Positions 25,214 to 33,340 of a stretch of DNA of 64,000 nt are shown piece after piece. Source of the DNA: Devosia sp. Root635 (lineage in GTDB: Bacteria; Pseudomonadota; Alphaproteobacteria; Rhizobiales; Devosiaceae); the NCBI RefSeq assembly GCF_001427605.1, contig NZ_LMGZ01000001.1:1-64000 (forward strand), written 5' to 3'. The notes beneath the pieces were generated by a model that had not been told where the DNA came from, made no database searches, and saw only the letters and a list, made by a program, of their open reading frames with translations. The number at the start of each line of letters is the position of its first letter. Within the stretch, counting starts at the first letter, position 1. The position numbers and the translations under genes were made by a program.

Positions 25214-25881
25214 CCTACAAGTTCAACTTCGGTCCGATCTTCGAAGCCTGGCCGCTGCTGCTCAATGGCGCCCTGCAAACCATCTGGTTTTCGGCAGCCG
25301 CCATGGTGCTGGGCCTGCTCATCGCGGTGATCGGCGCACTGGGCAAGACATCGGCGCCCAAATGGGTGCGGTTCATCATCAGCGCCTATATCGAGATCAT
25401 CCGCAATACGCCCTTCCCGGTGCAGTTGTTCATCATCTTTTTCGGCCTGCCCAGCATCGGCATCCGCATGTCGCCCAATGTGACGGCGGTATTGGCCCTG
25501 ACGCTCAACTTTGCCGCCTATGGCATCGAAATCGTGCGCGCCGGGATCGAGAGCATTCCCAAGGGCCAGTTGGAGGCGGGACGGGCGCTGGGGCTGCAAC
25601 CGTTGCAGGTGTTCCGCTATGTCGTGCTGAAGCCGGCTATCCAGGCCATCTATCCGGCCCTGACCAGCCAGTTCATCCTGACCATGCTCTATTCGAGCGT
25701 GTGCTCGACCATTGCCGCGACGGAATTGACCGGGGCTGCCAACGACATTACTTCGCGCACCTTCCGCAGCTTCGAGGGCTATTTCACCGTCACCGTTATC
25801 TACTTCCTGCTCTCATGCCTGTTCTGGATGCTGTTCCGATTGATCGATCGGCGCTTCCTGACCAGCCCGCAGGGGAGGTGA
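25210..25881 (+). CDS. Polar amino acid-type ABC transporter permease 1
   Basis: A 223-residue inner-membrane subunit of the HisMQ/GlnP type with about five membrane helices. The permease EAA loop is recognisable as AGIESIPKGQLEAGRALGLQ, the contact site for the ATPase. A conserved YIEIIRNTPFPVQLFIIFFG stretch is typical of amino acid permeases. It is translationally coupled to the GMC gene upstream and lies three bases before the second permease, with which it would form the heterodimeric channel. Substrates of this class are amino acids or small amino compounds such as opines. Confidence 0.93.
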   Translation: MTYKFNFGPIFEAWPLLLNGALQTIWFSAAAMVLGLLIAVIGALGKTSAPKWVRFIISAYIEIIRNTPFPVQLFIIFFGLPSIGIRMSPNVTAVLALTLNFAAYGIEIVRAGIESIPKGQLEAGRALGLQPLQVFRYVVLKPAIQAIYPALTSQFILTMLYSSVCSTIAATELTGAANDITSRTFRSFEGYFTVTVIYFLLSCLFWMLFRLIDRRFLTSPQGR

Positions 25882-25884
25882 GCC

Positions 25885-26532
25885 ATGCGCGAACTCGGAC
25901 CCAACGAGATCTTCTTCATCATCTTCTCGGTGCGCTGGACCTTCCTGCTGGCCGCCATCGCCCTGGTCGGCAGCGCCATCGGCGGCATGCTGATCGCGCT
26001 GGCACTGACCAGCGGCAAGCGCGCCCTCGAATGGCCGGCGGTCGCGATTGTACGGGTATTCCAGGGCACGCCGCTGCTGATGCAATTGTTCCTCGCCTTC
26101 TTCGTGCCCAGCCTGTTCGGCTTCAATATCGATGCACTGACTGCGGCCGCCATCGGGCTGTCGCTCAACGGTTCGGCCTTCCTGGGCGATATCTGGCGCG
26201 GCTGTATCCAGACGGTGCCGCGTGGCCAGTCCGAGGCGGCCACGGCGCTGGGACTGAGCTACATTTCGCGCACGTTCGAAATCGTGCTGCCGCAGGCAAC
26301 CCGCATCGCCATTCCGCCCACTATTGGCTATCTGGTGCAGCTGATCAAAGGAACGTCGCTGGCCGCCATTATCGGCTTCGTCGAAGTGACGCGCGCCGGC
26401 CAGATCATCAATAACATGACCTTCACCCCATTTGCGATCTTCGGCCTCGTCGGCGTGATCTATTTCTGTATCTGCTGGCCGCTGTCGCTTTATTCTTCCT
26501 ATATGGAAAGAAAACTACTGCTCAACAGGTAG
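25885..26532 (+). CDS. Polar amino acid-type ABC transporter permease 2
   Basis: The second 215-residue permease subunit of the importer. AIVRVFQGTPLLMQLFLAFF corresponds to the segment conserved in amino acid permeases. The ATPase contact loop is CIQTVPRGQSEAATALGLSY. About five membrane helices are predicted, and the C-terminus ends in a short basic tail (MERKLLLNR). It follows permease 1 by three bases and precedes the binding-protein gene by 32 bases, where GGAGGAG serves as that gene's ribosome site. Confidence 0.93.
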   Translation: MRELGPNEIFFIIFSVRWTFLLAAIALVGSAIGGMLIALALTSGKRALEWPAVAIVRVFQGTPLLMQLFLAFFVPSLFGFNIDALTAAAIGLSLNGSAFLGDIWRGCIQTVPRGQSEAATALGLSYISRTFEIVLPQATRIAIPPTIGYLVQLIKGTSLAAIIGFVEVTRAGQIINNMTFTPFAIFGLVGVIYFCICWPLSLYSSYMERKLLLNR

Positions 26533-26564
26533 TTGGTTCAACGTTTGAAACGGAGGAGACGTCT

Positions 26565-27380
26565 ATGACTATTCTTGGAAAGATCACCCGCCGCACGGCG
26601 AGCCTGTTGCTCGTCGCGGGTCTCATGGCCGGCATGGCGCCCGCCGCCTATGCCCTGACGCCCGAGGAAATCACGGCCAAGGGCAAGCTGGTGGTCGGCG
26701 TACTGACCGACTTCCCGCCTTTCGCGGGCATCGACGAAAACCAGAATCCGGCCGGCTATGACGACGATGTCGCCGCGCTGCTGGCCGAAAAGCTGGGCGT
26801 CGAACTGGAGCTGGTGCCGGTGACCGGACCCAACCGCATTCCCTACCTGCTGACCAACCGCGTGGACATCCTGATCGCCGCGCTTGGCATCAATGCCGAA
26901 CGGGCCAAGCAGGTCAGTTTCTCCAACCCCTATTCCACGCTTGACATCATGGTGATGGCGCCCAAGGATCGTGAGGTCAAAGGGCCGGAAGACCTGCCGA
27001 AATACACCGTCGGCGTCACCCGCGCCGGCAGCCAGGACACGTTCCTGACGCAGGTGGCTCCTGCCGGCACCAACATCATGCGCTTCGAGGACGATCCGGC
27101 TTCGCTGCAGGCGCTGATCTCGGGCCAGGTGGAAGTCACCGGCGCCAGCTCGATCCACCTTGCCATGCTGCAGCGCGACCATCCCGAACTCAATATCGAG
27201 CGCAAGTTCCTGCTGCATAGCCAGGGCAACGGCATCGGCATCCGCATGGAGGATACCGAGCTGCTCGACTATGTGAACGCCTTCATCGCCGAGATCGTCG
27301 CCAATGGCCAGCTCAGCGAGATCAACCAGACCTGGTTCGGCTCGCCGCTGGAAGAACTGCCGCCGATGCCGACGTTCTGA
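26565..27380 (+). CDS. Polar amino acid-type ABC transporter substrate-binding protein
   Basis: A 271-residue periplasmic family 3 solute-binding protein. The signal peptide ends near APAAYAL. The mature protein starts with the SBP3 pattern [19 protein letters not shown] and contains [21 protein letters not shown] and [21 protein letters not shown], which bind the ligand. The ligand carboxyl-binding Arg usual for amino acid binders is plausibly the one in NAERAKQ, so an amino-acid-like ligand is likely. A perfect 10-bp hairpin follows its stop codon. It lies between the permease and ATPase genes of the same operon. Confidence 0.93.
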   Translation: MTILGKITRRTASLLLVAGLMAGMAPAAYALTPEEITAKGKLVVGVLTDFPPFAGIDENQNPAGYDDDVAALLAEKLGVELELVPVTGPNRIPYLLTNRVDILIAALGINAERAKQVSFSNPYSTLDIMVMAPKDREVKGPEDLPKYTVGVTRAGSQDTFLTQVAPAGTNIMRFEDDPASLQALISGQVEVTGASSIHLAMLQRDHPELNIERKFLLHSQGNGIGIRMEDTELLDYVNAFIAEIVANGQLSEINQTWFGSPLEELPPMPTF

Positions 27381-27397
27381 TCGATCCGACCAACACC

Positions 27398-27421
27398 GCA
27401 CGGCCGGTCGCCCGGCCGTGC
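27398..27421 (+). promoter_or_regulatory. Intra-operon mRNA hairpin after the binding-protein gene
   Basis: GCACGGCCGG and CCGGCCGTGC form a perfect 10-bp stem with a TCGC loop, starting 18 bases after the stop codon. No U tract follows, so it is not a standard terminator. Such hairpins downstream of binding-protein genes usually protect that message from 3' decay. Confidence 0.65.
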
Positions 27422-27442
27422 ACTCTCCAAGGACTTTCCGCA

Positions 27443-28222
27443 ATGACCGCGACAGACCCCATCATCAAAGTTACCGGCGTCGACAAATGGTATGGCGGCT
27501 CGTTCCAGGTGCTCAAGAATGTCAGCCTGGAGATCGGGCGCGGCGAAAAGGTCGTGATCTGCGGCCCTTCGGGTTCGGGCAAGTCGACACTGGTCCGCTG
27601 CCTCAACCAGCTTGAGGAGCATCAGAAGGGCACGATCGTCATCGACGGCGTGGAGGTCAGCCGCAGCATGCGCAACGTGGCCGATGTGCGCCGCGAAGTG
27701 GGCATGGTGTTCCAGAGCTTCAATCTTTTTCCGCACCTGACGGCGCTGCAGAACTGTTCGCTGGCCCCCATGCGGGTACGCGGCATGAAGCCGGCCGAAG
27801 CCAGCGAACTGGCGATGACCTATCTCGAGCGCGTCCATATCGCCGACCAGGCGCATAAGTTGCCGGCCCAGCTTTCGGGCGGCCAGCAGCAGCGCGTCGC
27901 CATTGCCCGCGCCCTCTGCATGAATCCCAAGGTCATGCTGTTCGACGAGCCCACCTCGGCGCTCGACCCGGAAATGGTCAAGGAAGTGCTCGACGTGATC
28001 GTCGAACTCGCCCGGACCGGCATGACCATGGTGGTGGTCACCCATGAAATGGGTTTTGCGCGCAGCGTCGCCGATCGCGTCATCTTCATGGATCGCGGCG
28101 AGATCGCCGAAATTGCGCCGCCGGAGGAGTTTTTCGGCGCCCCCAAGAACGAGCGCGCCCGCCAGTTTCTCGGCCAAATCCTGGCCTCTCACCCACAGAT
28201 TCTTACAGAAGCACCGCTATGA
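27443..28222 (+). CDS. Polar amino acid-type ABC transporter ATP-binding protein
   Basis: A 259-residue ATPase of the GlnQ/HisP class. Walker A is [12 protein letters not shown], the Q loop is [16 protein letters not shown], the signature is [15 protein letters not shown], Walker B is [13 protein letters not shown], and the H loop is VVTHEMGFA. It powers the importer encoded by the three preceding genes. The stop overlaps the start of the MBL-fold gene (ATGA), so the hydrolase is made with the transporter. Confidence 0.95.
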   Translation: MTATDPIIKVTGVDKWYGGSFQVLKNVSLEIGRGEKVVICGPSGSGKSTLVRCLNQLEEHQKGTIVIDGVEVSRSMRNVADVRREVGMVFQSFNLFPHLTALQNCSLAPMRVRGMKPAEASELAMTYLERVHIADQAHKLPAQLSGGQQQRVAIARALCMNPKVMLFDEPTSALDPEMVKEVLDVIVELARTGMTMVVVTHEMGFARSVADRVIFMDRGEIAEIAPPEEFFGAPKNERARQFLGQILASHPQILTEAPL

Positions 28223-29097
28223 CCGACGCCCCCACGATCCAAATCCCCGGAATCTATCGCCGCCGCATCGGCGACATCGTGGTGACCGCCGTCAGCGACG
28301 GCGTCGTCCACGCGCAATATGCGATGATGCGCGAAATCGAACCTGATGCCGCCGAGGCGCTGCTCAAGGCCGCCTATCGGCCGGCGCCGCCCCATATTTC
28401 GGTCAATTGCTTTGTCATCCACTCGGCCGGCCGCGTCGCCATCATCGATACCGGCTGCGGCACCCAGATGACGGACCTGCAGGGCAAGCTGTTCGGCAAT
28501 CTCAAGCGGGCCGGTGTCGATATCGCCGATATCGACACCGTGATGCTGACCCATATGCATCCCGACCATTCCAACGGCCTGACCGCCGATGATGGTACGG
28601 CCAATTTTCCCAATGCCGAGCTGGTGGTGTCGGAGGTCGACGTCAAGCATTGGCATGACGATGGCGCCATGAGCATTGCCGTACCGCGCCACCAGGATCG
28701 CTTCTTCATGGGCGCCCGCTTCCAGATCGTGCCCTATATGAACCGGCGCCGCGACAGCGTGGGCGAGGTTTTTCCCGGCGTTACGGCCGTCCCCCTGCCC
28801 GGCCACACGCCGGGCCATACCGGCTACCTGATCCAGTCGGGCAATGAGCAGCTCTTCGTCTGGGGCGACATCTTCCATATCCCCGATGTGCAGGTGCCGC
28901 GTCCGGATGTGCATGTCGAGCCCGATAGCGACCCGCGCCAGGCCGTCGCCACGCGCCTGCGGGCCTTCGACATGGCGTCGACCGATCAATTGCTGGTGGC
29001 GGGCATGCATATGCATTTTCCCGGCTTCCTGCACATGACCGGCAATGCCCATAAGGGCTATGACGTCCATTCCGAAATGTGGGTCCAGAGCCTCTAG
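28219..29097 (+). CDS. MBL-fold metallo-hydrolase
   Basis: A 292-residue metallo-beta-lactamase-fold enzyme without a signal peptide. [10 protein letters not shown] supplies His112, His114, Asp116 and His117, and the later [12 protein letters not shown] and the C-terminal AGMHMHFPG supply further metal-binding His residues. The arrangement matches the family of lactonases and hydrolases in the AttM/quorum-quenching or alkylsulfatase-like branches, but the substrate is not determined. It is coupled by ATGA overlap to the ABC ATPase gene, which suggests it works on the imported compound or its oxidation product. Confidence 0.9.
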   Translation: MTDAPTIQIPGIYRRRIGDIVVTAVSDGVVHAQYAMMREIEPDAAEALLKAAYRPAPPHISVNCFVIHSAGRVAIIDTGCGTQMTDLQGKLFGNLKRAGVDIADIDTVMLTHMHPDHSNGLTADDGTANFPNAELVVSEVDVKHWHDDGAMSIAVPRHQDRFFMGARFQIVPYMNRRRDSVGEVFPGVTAVPLPGHTPGHTGYLIQSGNEQLFVWGDIFHIPDVQVPRPDVHVEPDSDPRQAVATRLRAFDMASTDQLLVAGMHMHFPGFLHMTGNAHKGYDVHSEMWVQSL

Positions 29098-29120
29098 GCT
29101 CGCCGAGAAAGGCTGACGAG

Positions 29121-30074
29121 ATGGCTTTGCGCTGCGCGATACTCGACGACTACCAGAATGTTGCCCTGACCATGGCCGACTGGAGCAAGGCCGGCGCCGA
29201 CATCACGGTGTTCAACGCGGCGCTGGGCAACCAGGCACAGGTAATCGAGGCGCTGCAGGATTTCGACATTGTCTGCCTGATGCGCGAACGCACGCCGTTT
29301 CCGCGGGCGGTGATCGAGGCCCTGCCGCGGCTCAAGCTCATCTGCACCACCGGCCTGCGCAACGCCGCGATCGATGTTGCGGCGGCACGAGAGCGTGGCG
29401 TCGTGGTCAGCGGCACGCAATCGGCGTCCCATCCCACCGCCGAACTGGTCTTTGCCCACCTGTTCGAATTCAATCGCCGGGTCGGCTACGAGAATGCCCG
29501 CATGAAAGCCGGGGTCCCGTGGCAGACGACACTGGGACAAGACCTCGATGGCAAGACGCTGGGCCTGATCGGCCTGGGACGGCTCGGCAGCCGGGTGGCG
29601 ACAATTGCCAGGGCGTTCAACATGAACGTCATCGCCTGGAGCCAGAACCTGACGCCCGAGAAATGCGAAGGGACCGGCGCGACCTATGCCAGCAAGGACG
29701 AACTCTTCGCCAAGTCGGACTATATCTCGGTGCATCTGCAACTGAGCGAACGCAGCCGGGGCCTCATCGGGGCTGCCGACCTGGCCCGCATGAAGCCGAC
29801 GGCCTTTCTCGTCAACACGTCGCGCGGCCCGATCATCGAGGAAGCCGCGCTGATCGCCGCCCTGCGCGATGGCCGTATCGGGGGGGCGGGTCTGGATGTG
29901 TTCGACGTCGAGCCGCTGCCGCTCGACCACCCCTATCGCAGCCTCGATCGCGCGCAGATCAGCCCGCATCTGGGCTATGTCACCGAGGGCAACTACCGCC
30001 TGAGCTACGGCCAGATCGTCGAGAATATCGCCGGTTTCATCGCCGGCGCACCCCAGCGGACCATCGAGTCATGA
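29121..30074 (+). CDS. D-2-hydroxyacid dehydrogenase
   Basis: A 317-residue NAD-dependent dehydrogenase of the SerA/D-LDH family. The nucleotide-binding motif is GLIGLGRLGSRVA near residue 152. NTSRGPIIEEAALIAAL is the conserved C-terminal catalytic-domain entrance, with the Arg and Glu of the catalytic relay nearby, and SPHLGYVTEGNY carries the catalytic His. It reduces 2-keto acids to D-2-hydroxy acids or the reverse. ATG at 29121 is chosen over an upstream in-frame start inside the MBL gene. It ends six bases past the stop of the convergent DUF5054 gene. Confidence 0.93.
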   Translation: MALRCAILDDYQNVALTMADWSKAGADITVFNAALGNQAQVIEALQDFDIVCLMRERTPFPRAVIEALPRLKLICTTGLRNAAIDVAAARERGVVVSGTQSASHPTAELVFAHLFEFNRRVGYENARMKAGVPWQTTLGQDLDGKTLGLIGLGRLGSRVATIARAFNMNVIAWSQNLTPEKCEGTGATYASKDELFAKSDYISVHLQLSERSRGLIGAADLARMKPTAFLVNTSRGPIIEEAALIAALRDGRIGGAGLDVFDVEPLPLDHPYRSLDRAQISPHLGYVTEGNYRLSYGQIVENIAGFIAGAPQRTIES

Positions 30075-32000
30075 CGCCTGCAAGGTCAGGACCAACCTGA
30101 AGACGGCCGTGCCCTCCCACCACATCGGGAAATTCGTGCCCCACTTGTTGTTGTAGAGGTTGAAACGGAGGCCTTGGGCAAAGTCCGGCACCTCGGGCTG
30201 AAAAGGCATGAAGGGTGCCGATGCCGGCGCCACCAGGGCACTGTCGAGCGGCGTGACCGTGAGCATGCCGGTCCCGACAGGGGCGCGCATGGCAGCGACA
30301 GCCTGAAGCTGGCCGCCGCCGCGGCGGGCGATATTCCGTTCATCGTTCCATAGCCCCAGCTTGAGCAGGGACCAGGGCCCGGCACCGGCCGGGGTGAGGT
30401 TGATGAACCCGGCTTCCGGCATGCGGTTGGCCGGCTTGTCGCGCAGCACCAGCGTTATTTCGACCCGATCCAAGTCAATGCCACGGATGGACAATTCATG
30501 CCGGGTCGGACCGCCGAGCTGCTCGCGGGCCTTGTCCGGCAGCATGGCGATGGCGGTGCGCCCAGAGGAGTCGATGCCGAGATGGTTGGGCCCGAAGCTG
30601 GCGGTTCGGGCGGTCCGTGCGCCGTTCAGACCGGGCTTGTCATGGTCGAGAATGGCCCATTCGTCGCGATGCTGCAGGTAGGAGTCGAGATGACGTTGCA
30701 GCTCGGTCCAGTCGTAGCTTTCGTGGCGATAGAAGAGCAGCGCCCCGGAGGCGCCGGACAGGGCACGACCATCCGGCGCGGCAAGTCGGACAATATCGCC
30801 ACTCGCCGGGTCCAGTTCGGCAATCCAGCCATTGTCGCGCAGGCTGGTGCCCGAGTGGGGTTCCGCCGGCGCTGCCGGGACCAGCTCTGCCAGCACGCTG
30901 GCGGCGGCGGCCCGATCCTCGGGCGCGAGAGCGTCGAGCGCCGTCTCCATATAGCCGCGCTGCTCGGCCCAAGACTGCTCGGCATAGGCGAAGCGATAGT
31001 CGCTACGACGTGCCGCCTCGAAATCGGGACGATCCCAGGCCGCTTCGTCGCGCAAATAGGTCTTGATATCGACGCCCCAGGTATGTTCGGCCACCTGTGT
31101 CAGCCCGCGGCCGAAGGCGCGGCGCTCGGGGGTGATGGTGTCGAAACCATCATATAGCCGTTGCAGGGCGCGGAAGCGGGCGAGCTTCTGCGGATCGCTG
31201 GCGGTACCGTGGATCCAGCTATCGCCGATTTCCTGGGTCAGCACCGGAAATTGCTCCCGCTGCGCCCACATTTCGGCACCGAAGGCATCGAGCGTCGATG
31301 CGACGATATCGGCATCGGGATTGGCATGGCGCATATGCCGCAACGCTTCCACGGTCTGGCCGACGCTTTGCGGGCCGATATTGTCGCTGGTATGGGCAAA
31401 GCTCAGGCCGATATCGGGGCCGGCGGGGAAATCGGTCGCGCCGTAGGAGGCCTGGTACATCACCACCAGCTCGGAGCCATCCGGCGCGCGCCAGCGGAAG
31501 AGGGGCGGCACTGATGGCACCGGGCTGGCCGTATTGACGCCCAGATGCAGGAAGCGGATGCCGGCCTCGGCCAGTAGCGGCACCATGCCGAGGGTGTGGC
31601 CAGGGACGTCGGTCATCTTGGCGGCAATGGTGGTTTTGCCGAAACGCTGGTCGAGCTCCTGCGCATAGGAGAGGCCGGCACGGAACAAGGCGGGTGACAT
31701 CAACTCGGTATGAGTGGTGAAGGGCAAGCCATGCCAGACGATCAGCCCGCGCTCGATGGCCCGCTCCAGCCGCCTGACGCGTCCGGCATCCTGGCTGTTG
31801 AGGTGATCCCAGATGAGCCAGGCGCCGGTGGTCCAGATGAAGGCCGGGCGTTCGGGGTTTTCGGCGAAGAAATGCTCGCCGGTGGCAATGGCCTGGGGGA
31901 TGAACTGGTCATGATATTGCCGCCGCACGCGCGCGGCATGATCGGTGAAGCCGATATCGAGATGGGTCTTGAAGACCAGGTGGATGCGTCTGTCAGTCAT
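30069..32000 (-). CDS. DUF5054 / glycoside hydrolase family 38-like protein
   Basis: A 643-residue cytosolic protein. The N-terminus (residues about 5-20, IHLVFKTHLDIGFTDHA) has the HxD-type zinc motif of the GH38 alpha-mannosidase N-terminal domain. Later segments (KMTDVPGHTLGMVPLLAEAGIRFLHLG and WAQREQFPVLTQEIGDSWI) match DUF5054. It is followed by a beta-rich C-terminal part that recalls GH38 accessory domains. A role as alpha-mannosidase-like glycosidase is inferred from fold, and specificity is unknown. It is nine bases downstream of the LacI gene and is co-oriented with it, so it is probably autoregulated together with that repressor. Confidence 0.85.
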   Translation of the reverse strand: MTDRRIHLVFKTHLDIGFTDHAARVRRQYHDQFIPQAIATGEHFFAENPERPAFIWTTGAWLIWDHLNSQDAGRVRRLERAIERGLIVWHGLPFTTHTELMSPALFRAGLSYAQELDQRFGKTTIAAKMTDVPGHTLGMVPLLAEAGIRFLHLGVNTASPVPSVPPLFRWRAPDGSELVVMYQASYGATDFPAGPDIGLSFAHTSDNIGPQSVGQTVEALRHMRHANPDADIVASTLDAFGAEMWAQREQFPVLTQEIGDSWIHGTASDPQKLARFRALQRLYDGFDTITPERRAFGRGLTQVAEHTWGVDIKTYLRDEAAWDRPDFEAARRSDYRFAYAEQSWAEQRGYMETALDALAPEDRAAAASVLAELVPAAPAEPHSGTSLRDNGWIAELDPASGDIVRLAAPDGRALSGASGALLFYRHESYDWTELQRHLDSYLQHRDEWAILDHDKPGLNGARTARTASFGPNHLGIDSSGRTAIAMLPDKAREQLGGPTRHELSIRGIDLDRVEITLVLRDKPANRMPEAGFINLTPAGAGPWSLLKLGLWNDERNIARRGGGQLQAVAAMRAPVGTGMLTVTPLDSALVAPASAPFMPFQPEVPDFAQGLRFNLYNNKWGTNFPMWWEGTAVFRLVLTLQAS

Positions 32001-32009
32001 GGGATTCCA

Positions 32010-33050
32010 TCAGCCGACCGTGCCGCGCACGACGAGCCTCGTTTGCAGGGTTTCCTGGAGAGCCGGCGCCTCGGGATTGTTCAGCCGACGCAGGATCAGC
32101 CGCACCAGCGCCCGCACACGCTCTTCGAGGTCGAATTTGACGGTGGTGAGATTATAGCTCTTCCAGTGCGACTGGGCGATATCGTCGAAACCGACGACCT
32201 TGACGTCCTCGGGCACGCGCAGGCCCAGTTCGTGCCGCAGCGCGTCGAGCACGCCGAAGGCGCCGACGTCGTTGGCGGCAAAGATGGCGTCCGCGCCGGC
32301 GCCGAGCCGGAACAGATCGAGCGTCGCTGCATAGGCCTTGTCGTAACTGTAGTCGCTGGGAGCGATGATCGGTGGCGGCAAGCCGCGCTCGGCCATCACC
32401 GTTCGCAACATCTGCTCGCGCGCAGTATTGGCGCGGGACTTGCTGACGCCCGACACATAGGCGATGCGCCGCGCGCCATAGCCCTGCAGCAAAGCCACTG
32501 CCTGCTCGACACCGGCGCGCTGCAGGACGTTGAGCCGGTCATGCAGCGGCCCGGTGTCACCGTTGTCGACGGAGCCGGGATGGGGATAATGCACATAGAT
32601 CGGCACGGCGCGGTCGAGGAAGCGCGCCAAGGTCGTCGGCTTGACATTCTCCACGAAGGCGATGACCGAATCCGGATTGAAGCCGCGCATATAGGCGAGC
32701 AGCTTTTCGTCCATGCTGTAGTCGGTGCGCGTCTTGAACAGCAGCGTGGCAAAGCCTTCGTTCTGCAGCGCGGTGGTCAGCGCATCGATTTCCTGGCTTT
32801 CCCAGTGGCTGCAGACGTCGGGGACGATGACGCCCACCAGATGCGAGCGGCCGCTGACCAGTGCCCGCGCCGCGCGGTCGGGGGTGTAGTTGAGTTCCTG
32901 CGCGATGCGCAGGATCAGCTCGCGCTTTTCCGGCTTGAGCGAGGTGTGGGGGTTGAAGGCCCGCGACACCGCCACGCGCGAGACCTTGGCGCGCTGCGCC
33001 ACCATCTCGGCAGTGGCCCGGCCCCGCGTCATGCTGCCATCGTCGTCCAC
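32010..33050 (-). CDS. LacI family transcriptional regulator
   Basis: A 346-residue LacI-type repressor. The helix-turn-helix reads TAEMVAQRAKVSRVAVSRAFN, then the hinge KRELILRIAQELNYTPDRAARAL, then the sensor domain ending with EDVKVVGFDDIAQSHW. GTG at 33050 follows AGGAGG by four bases. A start at 33065 would bury this site. It is divergent from the sugar ABC operon and upstream of DUF5054. Two matching operators, one 21 bases and one about 190 bases upstream of its start, fit control of both transcription units. Confidence 0.94.
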   Translation of the reverse strand: MDDDGSMTRGRATAEMVAQRAKVSRVAVSRAFNPHTSLKPEKRELILRIAQELNYTPDRAARALVSGRSHLVGVIVPDVCSHWESQEIDALTTALQNEGFATLLFKTRTDYSMDEKLLAYMRGFNPDSVIAFVENVKPTTLARFLDRAVPIYVHYPHPGSVDNGDTGPLHDRLNVLQRAGVEQAVALLQGYGARRIAYVSGVSKSRANTAREQMLRTVMAERGLPPPIIAPSDYSYDKAYAATLDLFRLGAGADAIFAANDVGAFGVLDALRHELGLRVPEDVKVVGFDDIAQSHWKSYNLTTVKFDLEERVRALVRLILRRLNNPEAPALQETLQTRLVVRGTVG

Positions 33051-33070
33051 ATAGCCTCCTGCCACCCTGA

Positions 33071-33084
33071 TGAAATCGTGTTCA
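33071..33084. promoter_or_regulatory. Putative LacI operator 1
   Basis: TGAAATCGTGTTCA is a 14-base near-palindrome with a CG centre, typical of LacI-family sites. It is 21 bases upstream of the LacI start and matches operator 2 at 13 of 14 positions. It is placed for autoregulation of LacI and DUF5054. Confidence 0.7.
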
Positions 33085-33096
33085 ATTTTCTGACCC

Positions 33097-33114
33097 TGAC
33101 ATGTTCAACTGTCA
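33097..33114. promoter_or_regulatory. Inverted repeat TGACA-N8-TGTCA in the divergent region
   Basis: A perfect 5-base inverted repeat with an 8-base spacer, lying just downstream of operator 1 in the same control region. It could be a site for a second regulator. There is no family evidence for which one. Confidence 0.35.
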
Positions 33115-33243
33115 AGCCGCAGCGAAGACCAAAACGATCGGACAACCAGCAGATTGTCACAGGATCGTTGCAAAACCGTGCCTAGTTGGCAGCACGGTTC
33201 AATACCGGACCGCCGTCTGCGAATTCTCCGCATTGACGGAAAG

Positions 33244-33257
33244 TGAAAACGTGTTCA
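33244..33257. promoter_or_regulatory. Putative LacI operator 2
   Basis: TGAAAACGTGTTCA is a CG-centred near-palindrome, one base different from operator 1 and 173 bases from it. It lies 84 bases before the start codon of the binding-protein gene, where a repressor would overlap the ABC operon promoter. The pair could also support DNA looping by a tetrameric or dimer-of-dimers LacI protein. Confidence 0.72.
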
Positions 33258-33340
33258 TTCTTGGTTGGCTGACCCCCTTTGGGGCGGCCAAAAGTCGGCT
33301 ACCGGAGAATTCGGAGCCATTTCATGGGAGGAGTTTTGCG

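Noticed and set aside
26537..26549. TTCAA-CGT-TTGAA palindrome before the amino-acid-binding-protein gene
   Set aside because: Short and internal to an operon, with no second copy nearby. It could be chance, so it was not listed as an operator.
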